The notes below the pieces were generated by a model. The model had not been told where the DNA came from. It made no database searches and was given only the letters and a program-made list of their open reading frames with translations. From the NCBI GenBank assembly GCA_949752795.1, contig OX457057.1:162727980-162791979 (forward strand): a stretch of DNA of 64,000 nt, given 5' to 3'. Positions 52,376-63,914 of the stretch are shown one piece after another. Origin of the DNA: Hyperoodon ampullatus (Eukaryota; Chordata; Mammalia; Artiodactyla; Ziphiidae). Position 1 is the first letter of the stretch; each line of letters begins with the position of its first letter. The position numbers and the translations under genes are program-made.

Positions 52376-52967
52376 AGGGACTTTCCTGGTGGCACAGTGG
52401 TTAAGAATCCACCTGCCAGGGCTTCCCTGGTGGCGCCGTGGTTGAGAGTCCGCCTGCCGATGCAGGGGATGCAGGTTCGTGCCCTGGTCCGGGAAGATTC
52501 CACAGGCCGCGGAGCGGCTGGGCCCGTGGGCCATGGCCGTTGAGCCTGCGCGCCCGGAGCCTGTGCTCCGCAATGGGAGAGGCCACAACAGTGAGAGGCC
52601 CGCGTATCGCAAAAAAAAAAAAAAAAAAAAAAAAAAAAGGAGAATCCACCTGCCAATTCAGGGGACATGGGTTTGATCTCTGGTCTGGGAAGATCCCACA
52701 TGCTGTGGAGCAACTAAGCCTGTGCACCACAACTACTGAGCCTGCACTCTAGAGCCCACAAGCCACAACTACTAAAGCCCGCATGCTCTAGGGCCCACGT
52801 GCCACAACTACTGAAGCCTGTGTGCCTAGAGCCTGTGCTCCACAACAAGAGAAGCCACCGCAATGAGAAGCCCGTGCACCGCAATGAAGAGTAGTCCCCA
52901 CTCACCGCAACTAGAGAAAGCCTACACACAGCAACAAAGACCCAACGCAGCAAAAAAAACACCAAAA
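52376..52967 (+). mobile_element. Older CHR SINE in the L1 tail, itself interrupted
   Basis: Left part 52376-52403 and right part 52656-52967 are one long-subfamily CHR SINE, flanked by aactatacttcaattt (52360-52375) and aactatacttcagttt (52968-52983). It lies in the L1 3' tail. Confidence 0.92.
52419..52640 (+). mobile_element. Young CHR SINE inserted into the older CHR SINE
   Basis: A full cetacean-type element with a long A tail, flanked by agaatccacctgcca (52404-52418 and 52641-52655). That duplication is itself sequence of the host SINE. Confidence 0.95.
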
Positions 52968-53549
52968 AACTATACTTCAGTTTTTAAAAATTTTTAATAA
53001 AAAAAGAATATTTTAAACACATACTGAAATCATGTAGAAGGAAATAATTTGTTACAAAGGTTTTAAGTTACAAATAATTTGCTTAGCTCTATACCTCACT
53101 TCATACAACTAAATCAATCCCGGATAGAATATAATTAAGCATTTCCAAAACAAATTTTTAAAATAATGAACTATAAGGATATATTTGTACTAACTGTTAA
53201 GATAAAGTTTCTAAATAGTCAAGAAATGAAGAAGGATCACAAACATGCTTTAAGGTTTGAATAAGTCTTTTAAACTGCACAAATTTTGTTTGAAAACAAA
53301 AATATCTCGGATAAATGTAAACGATTTTAAAACCTACAATGTAGAGTAACTGAAAATAAATGAAAGATTGCTACATATACTCAGATTCCACTTGATAGTC
53401 AAAAGAAACAAGAGGGTCTACGTGAAAAATACTCAAATATTATATTACAAATATAAACTATTTTATGGAAAAATATACCACTTCACTAATAAAATAAAAA
53501 ATACAACAGTAATATTATATACCTATTAAACTAATAATCATAAAAATTT

Positions 53550-53750
53550 TATTAACTAAGTACCTAATAAGAGCTAGATATCTTGTTTCATTTACTATTT
53601 ATAATAACCCTACAAGATGTTATCACCATCCCACACTTTACTGATGAGAAAATGGAGGCTCAGAAAGGTTATGTGAAACTTTCTCAGTCATATAACTAGA
53701 CAACCGCATGGGTAAAAACCTGAACCTATTAGTCCAACTCCAAAGATCTT
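53550..53750 (-). repeat. MIR SINE, antisense
   Basis: 'tgatgagaaaatggaggctc' and 'ctattagtccaactccaaag' in antisense MIR order. The stretches 53020-53540 and 53760-54420 hold nothing recognisable apart from a 15-base tandem duplication at 54093-54122. Confidence 0.75.
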
Positions 53751-54424
53751 TTCTTTTTCTTCACCCTATGCTATGAGTAAAACACAAATCACAGAACTAT
53801 AATAAAGCAATGCCTAAGCCCAGATTTGGTAAAGTCATGGGGGGAAATTGTACTCATAAATTGTTATGGGCATTATTAATGTGTTATATCTTTTTAGTGG
53901 AAAATCTTATAATATATAATGAGCTGTGAAATAGTCATATTCTGCAGCATAATCATTCCTAGTATACCCCCAAAGAAATAAGCCAAATTGGGGAAATGGG
54001 GGTGGGGCACGTATCCATAAGGAGAAACTGTAATGGAAAAAAACTATAAACTGAAGTGCCCAACAGAGCCTACTTCAACATTTCAATATAATATTAGATT
54101 AGCAGAGATTAGATTAGCAGAGTATCCTACATCCTCAACATTTTTATTATTGGTCAATAGACGGGAATGTATATGAAATAGTCTTAAATGAAAAAAAGGA
54201 ATACAACTTACACTGTTTATAACTATTTTAAAAATATACATATACAGTGAGAAAAATAAGACAAATTTAAAGTGACATAGCCTATTTTTCTCTAAAGCTA
54301 CTTAACTTCATAACAAATTATTTTAAGTTTGAGCATATATATGACTATGTCATATAACATTTTAAAATTTACGCTAGTATATTGCATTAATGACCTCATA
54401 ATTGATGAGACCTTTGTTCCCTGA

Positions 54425-54791
54425 TGTTATGGACTGAACTGTGTGACCCTAAAGTTCGTATGTTGAAGCCCTAGGCCCCAGTGTGACTGTGGGCCTTTAA
54501 GGAAGTCATTAAGGTTAAATGAGGTCATAAGGGTGGGGCCCTAATCTAATAGGACTGGTGTCCCTTTAAGAAGAGAGAGAGACACTAGAGTTGCCTGTGC
54601 ACAGAGTAAAGGCCAAGTGAGAATACAAGAAGACAGCCCTGTCTACAAGCTGAGGAAGCCTCAGGAGAAAGCAGCCCAACCACACCTTGATCTTAGACTC
54701 CTAGCCTCCAAAACTGTGAGAAAATACATTTGTTTTCTTAAGCCACCTAGTCGGTGGTATTTTGTTATAGAAACTCTAGCAGACTAATACA
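54425..54791 (+). mobile_element. Solitary LTR of an old mammalian retroelement
   Basis: It begins TGTTATGGACTGAACTGTGT and ends 'gcagactaataca', with the familiar internal text 'aaggttaaatgaggtcataa' and 'aaaactgtgagaaaata'. TG...CA ends and length (about 367 bases) fit a MaLR/ERVL-type LTR; the exact family is not assigned. No clean target duplication seen. No viral genes. Confidence 0.7.
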
Positions 54792-56340
54792 CCCAGAATA
54801 CATTTATTTAAAAACAGAAGAATTATACTGATATGTTGGATAATTTTAAATACAATAAAGTTAAATGTAAATAGCATAAATTATTAAAGTTCATTGCCTA
54901 AGTTTTAAAAAATATATTTATTAACTTCAAATAGACATCATAAATAATATAACAATAGACATCATAAATAACGTAAGTGACAAAACGTTGGACTGACAAC
55001 TGCAAGACAGCTTAAAAGCAATAGATGAGTGACAAACTGCTAGCTGGGTAGGGGTTATGCATACTGAAATGCAATGATTCTTAGGAGAAATGGCAGGAAA
55101 GGAACATATTTCTCTGTATTTTGCAAAGAGGTCTCTTTTAATTCATTACGATATAAAGCAAATAGAGAAGATCTGAGGTATTATATAAGTTCTTATAATA
55201 ACTAGACCTTACCACTATTTATTATATGTACATCTTATGAACCGAGTACTCTATTTTTTTTCTAATTTAGGTACTGACTCCCTAGAATAAGTGAGGAAGT
55301 CACTAGTTACTTAATTAAATAATGTGCTGTGTTCCCAGTACCAAGAGCAGTGTCTGTTGATTTAATGTATAAGGTCCTTTTGAATTAATTTTTTATTAAT
55401 AAGTTGATTAAATTTGAATGAGACTATTAAAAGAAAATTATCTTGAAGAAAAAAAGTAAAGCTTTCTAATTCCCAAGTTAGGAGGTCTTTAAAAATGTAA
55501 CATGGGGAGAGAGGATATTGTTATTACTATGACATTATGGATAAAGACAACATATTAACTGTAACCAGAAAGGAGAACTACATAAGGTATATTTAATTTC
55601 TTTTCCTACTTTTTTTTTTAAGCTTTCAGTCCTATCTATACCTACTGACAGAGGAAGAAAAATAATTTAGGAATAAAATTGCTTCCCAGTAATTTCTCCT
55701 TTTAAGTGTTATACACATGGGATATATATAGTTTACATCCCATGTATATTTATATTTTATAGTTTCTTCTGAGTTTCACACAGCTAATAAGTGACAGTTA
55801 TGTAGACCATATGATATTTTGTTGATCTGATATGTCATAATCTGTTTAGTTAATCCTCTTTTATTGGGTGTTTCAATTTATTTCCACTATTGCAAGCATG
55901 GTGACACCATTAGACATGGGCCCAAAGCAGTTGGAATTACTTCTAGCTATAAGAAGCACAAGTTTTATTTTTTATATTGTAGCAGGTGAAGGAATATATA
56001 CTGTACAGCTGGAGGGTTAAACGTAGTACAGTAGTGAAACCTCTGAGCTTTTACCTCTTCAACTGGTTAATAATCCTGAGTATGGTATATTTCATTGCTT
56101 TAAGCATGAGATTAACTGTATTCAGCTATGACACAAGGAATTGTTACTTGTATATGCTCAGAACATACACATGCTCAGAACAAATTCAGATTCACAGAAT
56201 TTAAGACTAGCACATTACAATTTATTTACGTTTGGTAATTATAACAAATTCAATGATCAGGTATCCTCTTTCTCTTTCCTATTTTTTTAAAACTATATCC
56301 CTATAAGTTCACTTTCTTAATAGAAACAATATCAAATATA
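54792..56340. other. No gene recognised
   Basis: AT-rich intron with a short direct repeat 'aatagacatcataaataa' near 54930 and 54954. No coding character. Confidence 0.45.
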
Positions 56341-56420
56341 TACTGAACACTGTAAATCAACTATACTTCAAAAAAATGGAAAAAAAACATTTTGACTGAA
56401 AACAATGAAAACATAACATT

Positions 56421-56464
<44 letters not shown>
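56341..56464 (+). repeat. Tiny L1 tail relic and (TA)n microsatellite
   Basis: 'tgtaaatcaactatacttca' (56351-56370) is the last 20 bases of the L1 3' end seen elsewhere, followed by A-rich sequence and about 20 TA units (56424-56464). Confidence 0.7.
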
Positions 56465-56465
<1 letters not shown>

Positions 56466-56469
56466 TGAA

Positions 56470-58763
56470 CTGCTATGTGCCAAACACTATTTTAAATGTT
56501 TTAAATACATACTATATTATTTAATGCCCCTCATATGCTGCAATTCCTATCAAACAAGAAAAGTAACAAACGCTAGTGGGTTTCAATTTTTAAAATATAT
56601 TGATTTTCTTAAAGACATCTATATTTTAATAATCTCACACCTTGCCGTAATACTATAATAGCAACTCTGATAAGAACACGTTCTACTCACACAGCATTTG
56701 TGAATAAATGCTACATAAACTATAATTTACACAGTATTTCCAAATTTCATTTATCACTTTGTAAGAAAGAAATTACTACCCCATAAAAGTGTAAAGAGAA
56801 ATTCAGAGATTAAATTTCAAAAATGAGAATTGGCATAGATGGAAGTAGAATTCAGGATTCGTGGGTCAATGTATTTTTCCCCTGTGGGGAATGAGAAATG
56901 AAGAAAGGTTCACAACTGCAGAAAGTTAGAAAACCACTTACGTAGACTCTAGGCTGGGTAGAAGCTACCGCCCAAAGAGAAAAGGAAATCTCTACACAAG
57001 AACTAGCTCCAGTCTTTGTATTAAACAGTATATTTCTGCCTTAAGAGCTTGACTCTCCACTAGTGAAGCACTTAGGAGATATCATAGTTACTGCTAAATA
57101 AAAACTGCTGATCTGACTGGTAGGAACACTATGTACTGTTCTTTACTTCCTGGACCTGAAATCCCTTATAATAGCACCTTAAACTCTGTTTAAGCCTCCA
57201 TTTGCATAATTATTATATGATTAGAATGTATGATATTATGAAGTAATAAATATAGAATATTTTATATCACTTTAAGTTGACCATAAATGTGTAAGAAGCA
57301 GAGACACATTCTCAGAGCACCTCACACATAAGTGGGCTACCAATAGGTTTGCATAGTTGCTAAAAACTGAAAGTTAACTACAAAAGTACAAAAATATTTG
57401 TAAATACAAATACCAAACCCCCCCCCCAAAACCTATAGACTTCTTTTATCAAATGTATACACGTTAACCACTGAGAGGCACTGATTCTAAGAATTTCTTT
57501 TAAACTCTTTATTTTCTTTGATGCTCCTTTACTTAGATCATCCTATGATCACCTGGCAAGGAAACAGACATACTAGTATCCAAGGAAATGCAACAACCTA
57601 GCCTTTCAAAAATTTTAGCAGAATGTTAATAGAGGCACATCAAGAAAGACTTTATTCTTTTGGTAATTATCTATAAGCCAAGGGTAAGGAGAAAACATAT
57701 TTACTTAATAGTATAATTAAAACTCATCGGGCAAAGGGAAATCTAAGGGAGGACAAGGTTTAGGAGAAATACTGAATTTCTAGCACAAATATATTTAGAA
57801 AATTACTCAATTTTTCACTGATATTATTTTTAAAGAAATTAAATTGTACTCCTATAAGAAAATTATTCAACAATTCCCACAGTTTTAGGAAGAGTTTAAA
57901 CTTCTGCTGATGTGGTCAATCTCATAACAAAGATAAGATAAAGTTTTCTAAAGTTAAGAGCATATCCAAAAGTTTCAGTGTTAAGGTTCTCAAAAACAAA
58001 GAACAAACAAACATAGGTCCTAACTCATAATTGGAATTCTTCATCAGATAAGGTCAATCATTTCCAAGGCAATCAGATAAAAATCTAAGTTCTTTTTGTA
58101 GTCTATCATCAATATAAAACTTTTTAAAATTTAAACAAGTCCTAAATGAGTTTTTTTAAATGTTGACGACTCTGTTACCTGATACGTATCAAACACGAAT
58201 TTCTATTTTGTCATCTAAAGAAATAGTCAAGATTTGCATCTTCTGCTTCCACATTCAAATTGTATATTACTATGACATGAGCAAGCCCCACTTATTAAAA
58301 GCTATCAATACACTTCAGCTCTAAATACTTCTCTCTAATAACATTTGTCAATTTTTATGAAGAGATAATAGTAGAAATTCTACCTTTTAATTCTCAACTT
58401 TGTCAGGAGAAGATGATTTGATAATTTCTCCCTCTAAATTGCATTCAATGTACAAAAGTAGATCAACGGGATTAAAAAGGGTAAAAGACAAAACAAAACA
58501 GTTTTACACAGGCCCCAAAATAGAGTTCCAGAGTATAATGTAATAAAAAAATTTCTTCTAAATCCATTTTTTACTATTAATTACTATCATTCATTGAGTC
58601 TCGAAAGCAGTGTTTATTACTTTCTAAAAACTGTACTAATTAAGTAAATTAGTTTATAATGAGCAAATAGAATGGTTTAATTTATTATAAAACACAAATA
58701 TTAAAATTCCAACAGTCATTAAATCTGAGCCCTCCCTCTTTCCCCTTATTCATCACAATATAC
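56470..58763. other. No gene recognised, intron 3' of the alternative first exon
   Basis: AT-rich sequence with an 11-base C run near 57418. No repeat family is clear. No second coding exon was found between here and the RASAL2 first exon. Confidence 0.45.
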
Positions 58764-59361
58764 CTTCTCTTACTGGCTCATTGGTTGATTCTCCTTTTAG
58801 ACTCAGCATCCTGGAGAAGCCATTAGAAAGAGTAGAGAAAATGCCACGGATGAAATATCCCTGCTGCTCAGACTCCATTGACCCCACTGAAGTCGGCCAC
58901 CGTCTAACAAATCTGATACTGCAGCGGTGTTCTGGCTCTGAAAGAGATCTGCTGAATGGAACCCGAAGTGACCGAGTGTTGACCAGGTTCTGCTTCTCCA
59001 TTGATGTTCCAAGGACCTCATTAGCAGAGGAGGAAACATTATCCCCAACCATCTTTGGCAGGACCTCTTGTTGTGGTTCATCCAAGCCTCCTTTATTATT
59101 TTGCAATTGCTCGCTTTTGCCCCCTTTCCACCTAAAGCTGGGATGTGTTTGCCACCGATAAGCACCCAGTGGCTTTCCTAGATTGGAAACAGCCTGTTCA
59201 TTTTTCTTCCTCTTGCTTTTCATTGGACCACACCATGGATAACTCTTTACGCTTGTTCCTATCTCTGAATGTGCATAATCAGGTTCTGACAAAGATCTTC
59301 GATAGCTCGGAGGACACGGTGATGTTTGTCTCCTAAAGATGCTCATCTTCCATGACTCCAT
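58764..59361 (-). CDS. RASAL2: RASAL2 alternative first coding exon (199 residues plus one base, partial CDS)
   Basis: The exon encodes a 199-residue N-terminus and then a single G before a GT donor (GAGAAG|GTATAT). It leaves phase 1, exactly what the recognised RASAL2 PH exon at 6964-7091 needs; joining gives ...PVRE-D-VKGPPTHR. The ATG (AAAAAATGG, A at -3, G at +4) is the first Met after an in-frame TAA, which fixes the start. Visible features are basic clusters (residues 10-11, 21-22 and 48-53), two identical RSLSEP motifs (residues 22-27 and 138-143), high Ser content and no membrane segment, so it is probably disordered. RASAL2 is a cytosolic/peripheral Ras GTPase-activating protein (PH, C2, RasGAP, coiled coil); this exon precedes the PH domain. 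Seen: ORF, donor and phase. Inferred: that it belongs to RASAL2 and replaces the GC-rich first exon of other isoforms. A separate nested gene is the less likely alternative. Confidence 0.8.
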
Positions 59362-59364
59362 TTT

Positions 59365-59520
59365 TTAACAACTTCTTGAAACTTTAAATTTCCACTGCTC
59401 TGCAGTCTTTGCAGTTGAACCACACTTGTCCGTGCAGTCCAAAACATTCAACTGCTTAAGCAGCTTTCTTTGTGCGGCTTTGAACCACAGCAGATGTTGC
59501 TGCTTAAGAGCTGGTGTCAT
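59365..59520 (-). promoter_or_regulatory. In-frame upstream ORF (51 codons) in the RASAL2 alternative leader
   Basis: An ATG with A at -3 (AACATGA) opens 51 codons ending in TAA. One AAA codon then precedes the main ATG, so both ORFs share a frame and only the TAA separates them. The peptide is basic (begins MTPALKQQHLLWFKAAQRKL) and matches nothing I know. If the transcript starts upstream of 59520, ribosomes must bypass this ATG, reinitiate almost immediately, or read through TAA-A to make a longer protein. A 51-codon opening by chance is unlikely but possible in AT-rich DNA. The transcription start is not visible, so inclusion in the mRNA is unproven. Confidence 0.45.
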
Positions 59521-59760
59521 GTTATTACCCCATTTTCCCAGATCTCCGAAATTTCAGCAAGCACCCAAAAACCTCCTGTCTGAAGCAAATTATCTTCATA
59601 ATACAGCAAAAGAAGATCATCTCACTTCCTGCAGTAGGTTATATTTCTGCACTGAGTTTTCAGGAAATGGTGTTTTTAAAAAATGAGAAGTGAAATGAAA
59701 GCGCTAAAAAACCCATAAACACCTTTATGGACCAATAGCAATTAAGTGTTCACTATGTGA
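59521..59760 (-). promoter_or_regulatory. Candidate promoter of the alternative RASAL2 first exon
   Basis: This is sequence immediately upstream of the leader. On the gene strand it contains an ETS-type site CAGGAAGTGA (plus-strand 59622-59631), an inverted CCAAT box (plus-strand CCAAT at 59732-59736) and an IRF-like TTTCATTTC (plus-strand GAAATGAAA, 59692-59700). There is no CpG island and no well-placed TATA box, unlike the GC-rich housekeeping-type promoter expected at the long-isoform first exon. Such a layout suits a tissue-restricted promoter. These are short motifs that occur by chance, so this is inference from position plus clustering. Confidence 0.3.
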
Positions 59761-60929
59761 ATGACACTGGGTTAAAAACAGATTGTGAAAGTACTCAAGC
59801 TGACATCCACACTTTCCGGAAGAAGAAAAAAATCTGCCTAAAAGCCTGCTCTCTAAGTGACAGCTCTTCAGAATAGTTTTTAAAGTTTGCATTTCAAGAA
59901 AATCCTTGCTATTTACACCACAACTTCTCTCAAAGTTAATACTGTTTTTCAACTAATAGGTAAAGTCATATACTGTTTTGTGCAAGTAGGCACTGCAAAG
60001 ATGAGGAAAAATGGACAAAAGAATGCCAAAATATAAAGCTATTTTTAATGTAAACATACTAGGGAGAATTTTAAAAGCACAAATGGATTTTAAAAAAAGG
60101 GGGATAGAGGATATCTGCTATGAACTATAGCAAAGGAAAAGGAAAGTCTTGAGGCAACATCTTGTGGAAACTGGAACACAGGAAAGTACATACTTAAATG
60201 ATTTCTAGAAGGAAAAAGTTTGCTTTGAAAATCTAATTGGGATAAGTTGTCTGGAAAAATATTCCCTATCTATCTAACCAAAGAAATTCCTTTATTCCTC
60301 TTTGTGCTATTTACAACTTAAAAAAAAAAAAAAGAGCTGACTACCTAAAATTTTGTTAAAGCAAGTACCTTATATTGAACCAAGATCATGAGTGCCAAGT
60401 TTTTGGCTGGTTAATTTTTTTTTCAACTGTCTGCTCATAAACTCCTGAAAATAGGGGTTTCGAATGGAAAGCCTGACAGACTTTAGACCACCAACAGAAG
60501 AGATATAACACGGCAATCAAATCACTTTGCAAGTTGTATAAAAAAATGATGATTTCATGTGGCAAACTAAAAAACCATCCATTTATTTGTAGAATATGTA
60601 CAATGAAAAACAGTTCTTACACTAAGTCTCTTTCTTGTTACTGCCAAATAGTAAAGTTGGTAACATACCTATTCTTTGAAACATATTAAAATATTCTAGT
60701 TATTTCCATTATCATAAAGCAATAATCTCATCTTCATTTGTTTATATAGTCTGTAAATTTACACATTTCTATATTAAGGAAAGTTTGAAGAACTTGGCTT
60801 TCCCAAAAGCATAATATATCAAACTAGAGCGTATTACAATCGTAAAATTTTCCCTTGTTTTAAAAAAATACTTAGAAATGTCAATCTGCATAAAGAGAAA
60901 AACAATAAACATTAAGTTCTAATCTCTAT

Positions 60930-62110
60930 TTATGGCACATCACACAATCCACAAAAACTAATCTGTGACGGAAAATAAACCTAAAAGTAAAATATAAAAT
61001 GATAAGGCTTGTAAAAGAAGTCACAAGAGAATATTTTTGTGAACTGAAGGTAAGCAAAGATTTCTTAGAATACAAAATGTAATAATGATAGGAAAACATT
61101 AATAAATATGAATTCATAAAAATCAAAACCTTAGTATGTCTAATAAGACATATTAAGATATCAACAAGCAACCTACAAAATGGGAGAAAATATACATAAT
61201 ACAAACATCTCACAATTTGTACCACAAGATATAAAGAACTCCTACAACTTATTAATAAAATGAAAACCCAATTTTTAAAAATAGGCAGAGAGAGCTGAAC
61301 AAATCCTTCATAAAGAAAGCTATATGAATGGTCAATAAGCATATGGAAAAAGTACTCAACCTCATTAGGATTTAGAGAAATGCAAATTAAAGCCATAATG
61401 AGATATCACTCACATTCACCAAAATGGTTAACACTTAAAGGGCTAATAACACCAGACGTTGGTGAGGATATGGAGCAACCAGAAATCTCATAATTAGTAA
61501 TAAAATTAGTATGAAATGATACAATTGTTATGGAACAAACTTGACAAAATTTTTTTACAAAGATAAACACACATCTACCCAATGCACATCAGTTCCACTC
61601 ACAGGCACTTACTCAAGAAAAATGAAAATACACAAACTTGTACTTCAATCTTCACAGCAGCTTTATTTATGATACCCATAAACTGAAAACCACCCAAATA
61701 TCCATCACAGTAGAATGGATAAACAAATTGTGATGTTTTCATACAACGGTATACAACTAAGCTATAAAAAGAATAAACTACTAATAAGAAAACAATGTGA
61801 ATGAATACCACAGATATTATGCCAACAAAAGAAACTAGACACAAAAGAGCACATACCGTATGATTCCATTTCTACAGAGTTCTAAGACAGGCTAAACTAA
61901 TCTACAATGGGGGAAAAAATCAGGAAAGCAGTTGTCAGGGGTGGAGGGCATTACTAACAAGAAAAGGACACCAGGACGCTTTCTGGGGTGATGGAAACTT
62001 TCTAAGTCTCGATGTACATGTGAGTATGGGTGTGTTTATTTGTCAAATTCATCCAACTGTTCCCTTAAGATTTATGCATTTTTCCATAATTAAATGTTAC
62101 CTTAAAAAAC
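60930..62110 (+). repeat. Old L1 ORF2 C-terminus and 3' UTR, sense
   Basis: 'caacctacaaaatgggagaa', 'tatgaatggtcaataagcat', 'gagaaatgcaaattaaagcc' and 'caaatatccatcacagtaga' are collinear L1 ORF2 3' landmarks. The minus-strand 156-codon ORF (60926-61396) is just their complement. Confidence 0.75.
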
Positions 62111-62225
62111 TATAAATACTGTACTCTAGTTAGTAAGTTTATTTATCCAGTGTAATGGGTTAGCAATTCTGAAAGCACTTTCTGTGTATTTTAGGCTTGA
62201 GGAAACGAGTAAATACATGGAAGAG

Positions 62226-62276
62226 GATGAATGAATGGATGAATGAATACATACATACAGACAGACAGACAGACAA
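62226..62276. repeat. Compound tetranucleotide microsatellite
   Basis: (GAAT/GGAT)n passing into (ACAT)n and then (ACAG)n. Confidence 0.95.
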
Positions 62277-62279
62277 ACC

Positions 62280-63914
62280 AATACTGGAACAAACCAATAT
62301 TATGCAACTCCTGATATGATGAACTGTGAAAGAACAGCTTGTGATTTATTCCTGCCAAAAAAAAAATTGCATAACCTAAATTTAATCACAAGTAGCATCA
62401 GATAACCTCGCATTAAAGAAGATCTACAAAATAACTGTATCCTTTGCCTCAAAAATGTCAAGGTCAAGAAAATCAGAGAAAGGCAATAGAACTGTTGTAA
62501 ATCAAAGGAGACTAAGTAGAAACAATTAAAAATAATGCATAATTTTGGATTTGATCCTAAAGTCGGGGGGGGGAAGCTATAAAGAACATTATTGGGACAA
62601 TTGACAAAATTTTAATATGGATTATGGATTAGATAATAGAATCATACCAACATTAAGCTTCCTGATTTTGATGAAAGAAAATGTTCTAATTCTTAGGAAA
62701 TTCACACTGAAGTATTTAGGGATCTACAGGCATGATGTTTCCAATTTACTCTCAAATTACTCAAGGAAAAAACTATGCATGTAAAGGTAGATAAAATATG
62801 ACCAAAGAAATGGGGCAAACTGTACACAATTATTGAATCTAGGTAAAGGGTATATGGGAGTTTCTTGCATGCTTGCAAATTTTCTATAGGTTTGAAATTT
62901 CATCAAAATAAGACATTACACAAGCAAAATTTTTTTAAATTTCAAACTACTTCCTTTGTGTCTGTAAGATATTTTTATTATTAATAATGTAATGGTCCCT
63001 ATTTCAGAGTATCTTTTGAGTAATACATATAACAAAGTATCTAGTTTCACAGCTTTCACGAAAGGGAACTTAATCAAGATCACCCTATTAAAATACCTCA
63101 GTGAAAAATTAAATTAAAACTATAATTTTGAGAAAAGTTGCACCATAGGAGTAGAACTTGAGCCCCATAATCAACACTGTAAAATTCAGAGACTCAATGT
63201 TAAATGAGAAAATACTTTTACACACTAAATAGGTAAGGTAAAAATAATTGCCATAGTTTCTAAGAAACTATATCCAAGTAAAGCATCGTGTTGTAGCAAA
63301 TACTGAAATTCTTCTAACCATAAACTTCCCTATTTAAGGAATATGGAAATGGAAAATATTAAACAGCACAGAAAAACATTCAAGCGAAATCAGAAAGCAA
63401 AAGAACTACAGATTGAAGAAGTGACCGTCTCTAAGTAGGAATAATCAAAGAAATGAAGAGATTCGCCTCTCTCACAGTTGGCTAAAGGTGGATTTGGCAA
63501 ATGCTTCAAATTATCTTCTATCATTATGAAAGCCTAATATCATATATGTTAGTTATTTCTCCAAGCTTTATCTTTCATCTGAATATAAGACAACTTGACA
63601 CTCTTGGTTTTCTGAATTTTATCAAATATATATAATGAATTTATAATTTTTAAGAAAATATTCACAGGTTTTATAATTTTTAAAATTAGAAACAATGACA
63701 CTAGTGCCACTGAACTACCACATTCATTATGACTCCTAATATAAAAATTGGCTGCTGATTGAAGTGTCATAACAAGAACATTACTGCCACCTCAAGTATC
63801 AACTAATTATTATTAATATTCTTAATAGTAATTTGTAATATTTAAAGCACAGCTTAAAGAACCACTCTGTTGCTAAGTCAAAAGAAACATCTGAATTCTC
63901 TAAATAAACATACA
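62280..63914. other. No gene recognised
   Basis: AT-rich sequence. There is an 8-base G run near 62565, and several short ORFs of no coding character. Confidence 0.45.

Larger units (their letters stand above)
49772..53004 (+). mobile_element. L1 (ORF2 3' half plus 3' UTR), sense, with nested SINEs
   Basis: A 5'-truncated L1 with a clean 15-base duplication agaatattttaaaca (49757-49771 and 53005-53019). It starts within the reverse transcriptase region. The catalytic YADD is visible at 50297-50308, and later pieces remain open: 50436-50753 ([20 protein letters not shown]), 51041-51475 and 51476-51895 (C-terminal [15 protein letters not shown]). Frameshifts and stops separate them, so it is inactive. 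The 3' UTR contains a (TA)n run (52264-52320). The tail was later hit by a SINE at 52376. Confidence 0.92.
7092..58763 (-). other. RASAL2: RASAL2 large intron (about 51.7 kb)
   Basis: Bounded by the GTATAT donor of the alternative first exon and the CACACAG acceptor of the PH exon. RASAL2 is known for very long 5' introns. The interior is interspersed repeats listed separately plus AT-rich sequence without recognisable exons. Every ORF over 60 codons that I inspected here is either repeat-derived or lacks coding character. Confidence 0.75.

Noticed and set aside
52369..52965. Several overlapping ORFs on both strands around 52.4-53.0 kb
   Set aside because: All come from the nested CHR SINEs and their poly-A (poly-F/poly-K runs).
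58781..59165. ORFs of 126 codons (plus) and 120 codons (minus, other frame) over the RASAL2 exon
   Set aside because: Shadows of the 202-codon minus-strand frame, which has the splice donor, phase match and start context.
59722..59730. Possible CArG (SRF) box, CCTTTATGG
   Set aside because: Only five A/T bases between CC and GG; the consensus needs six.
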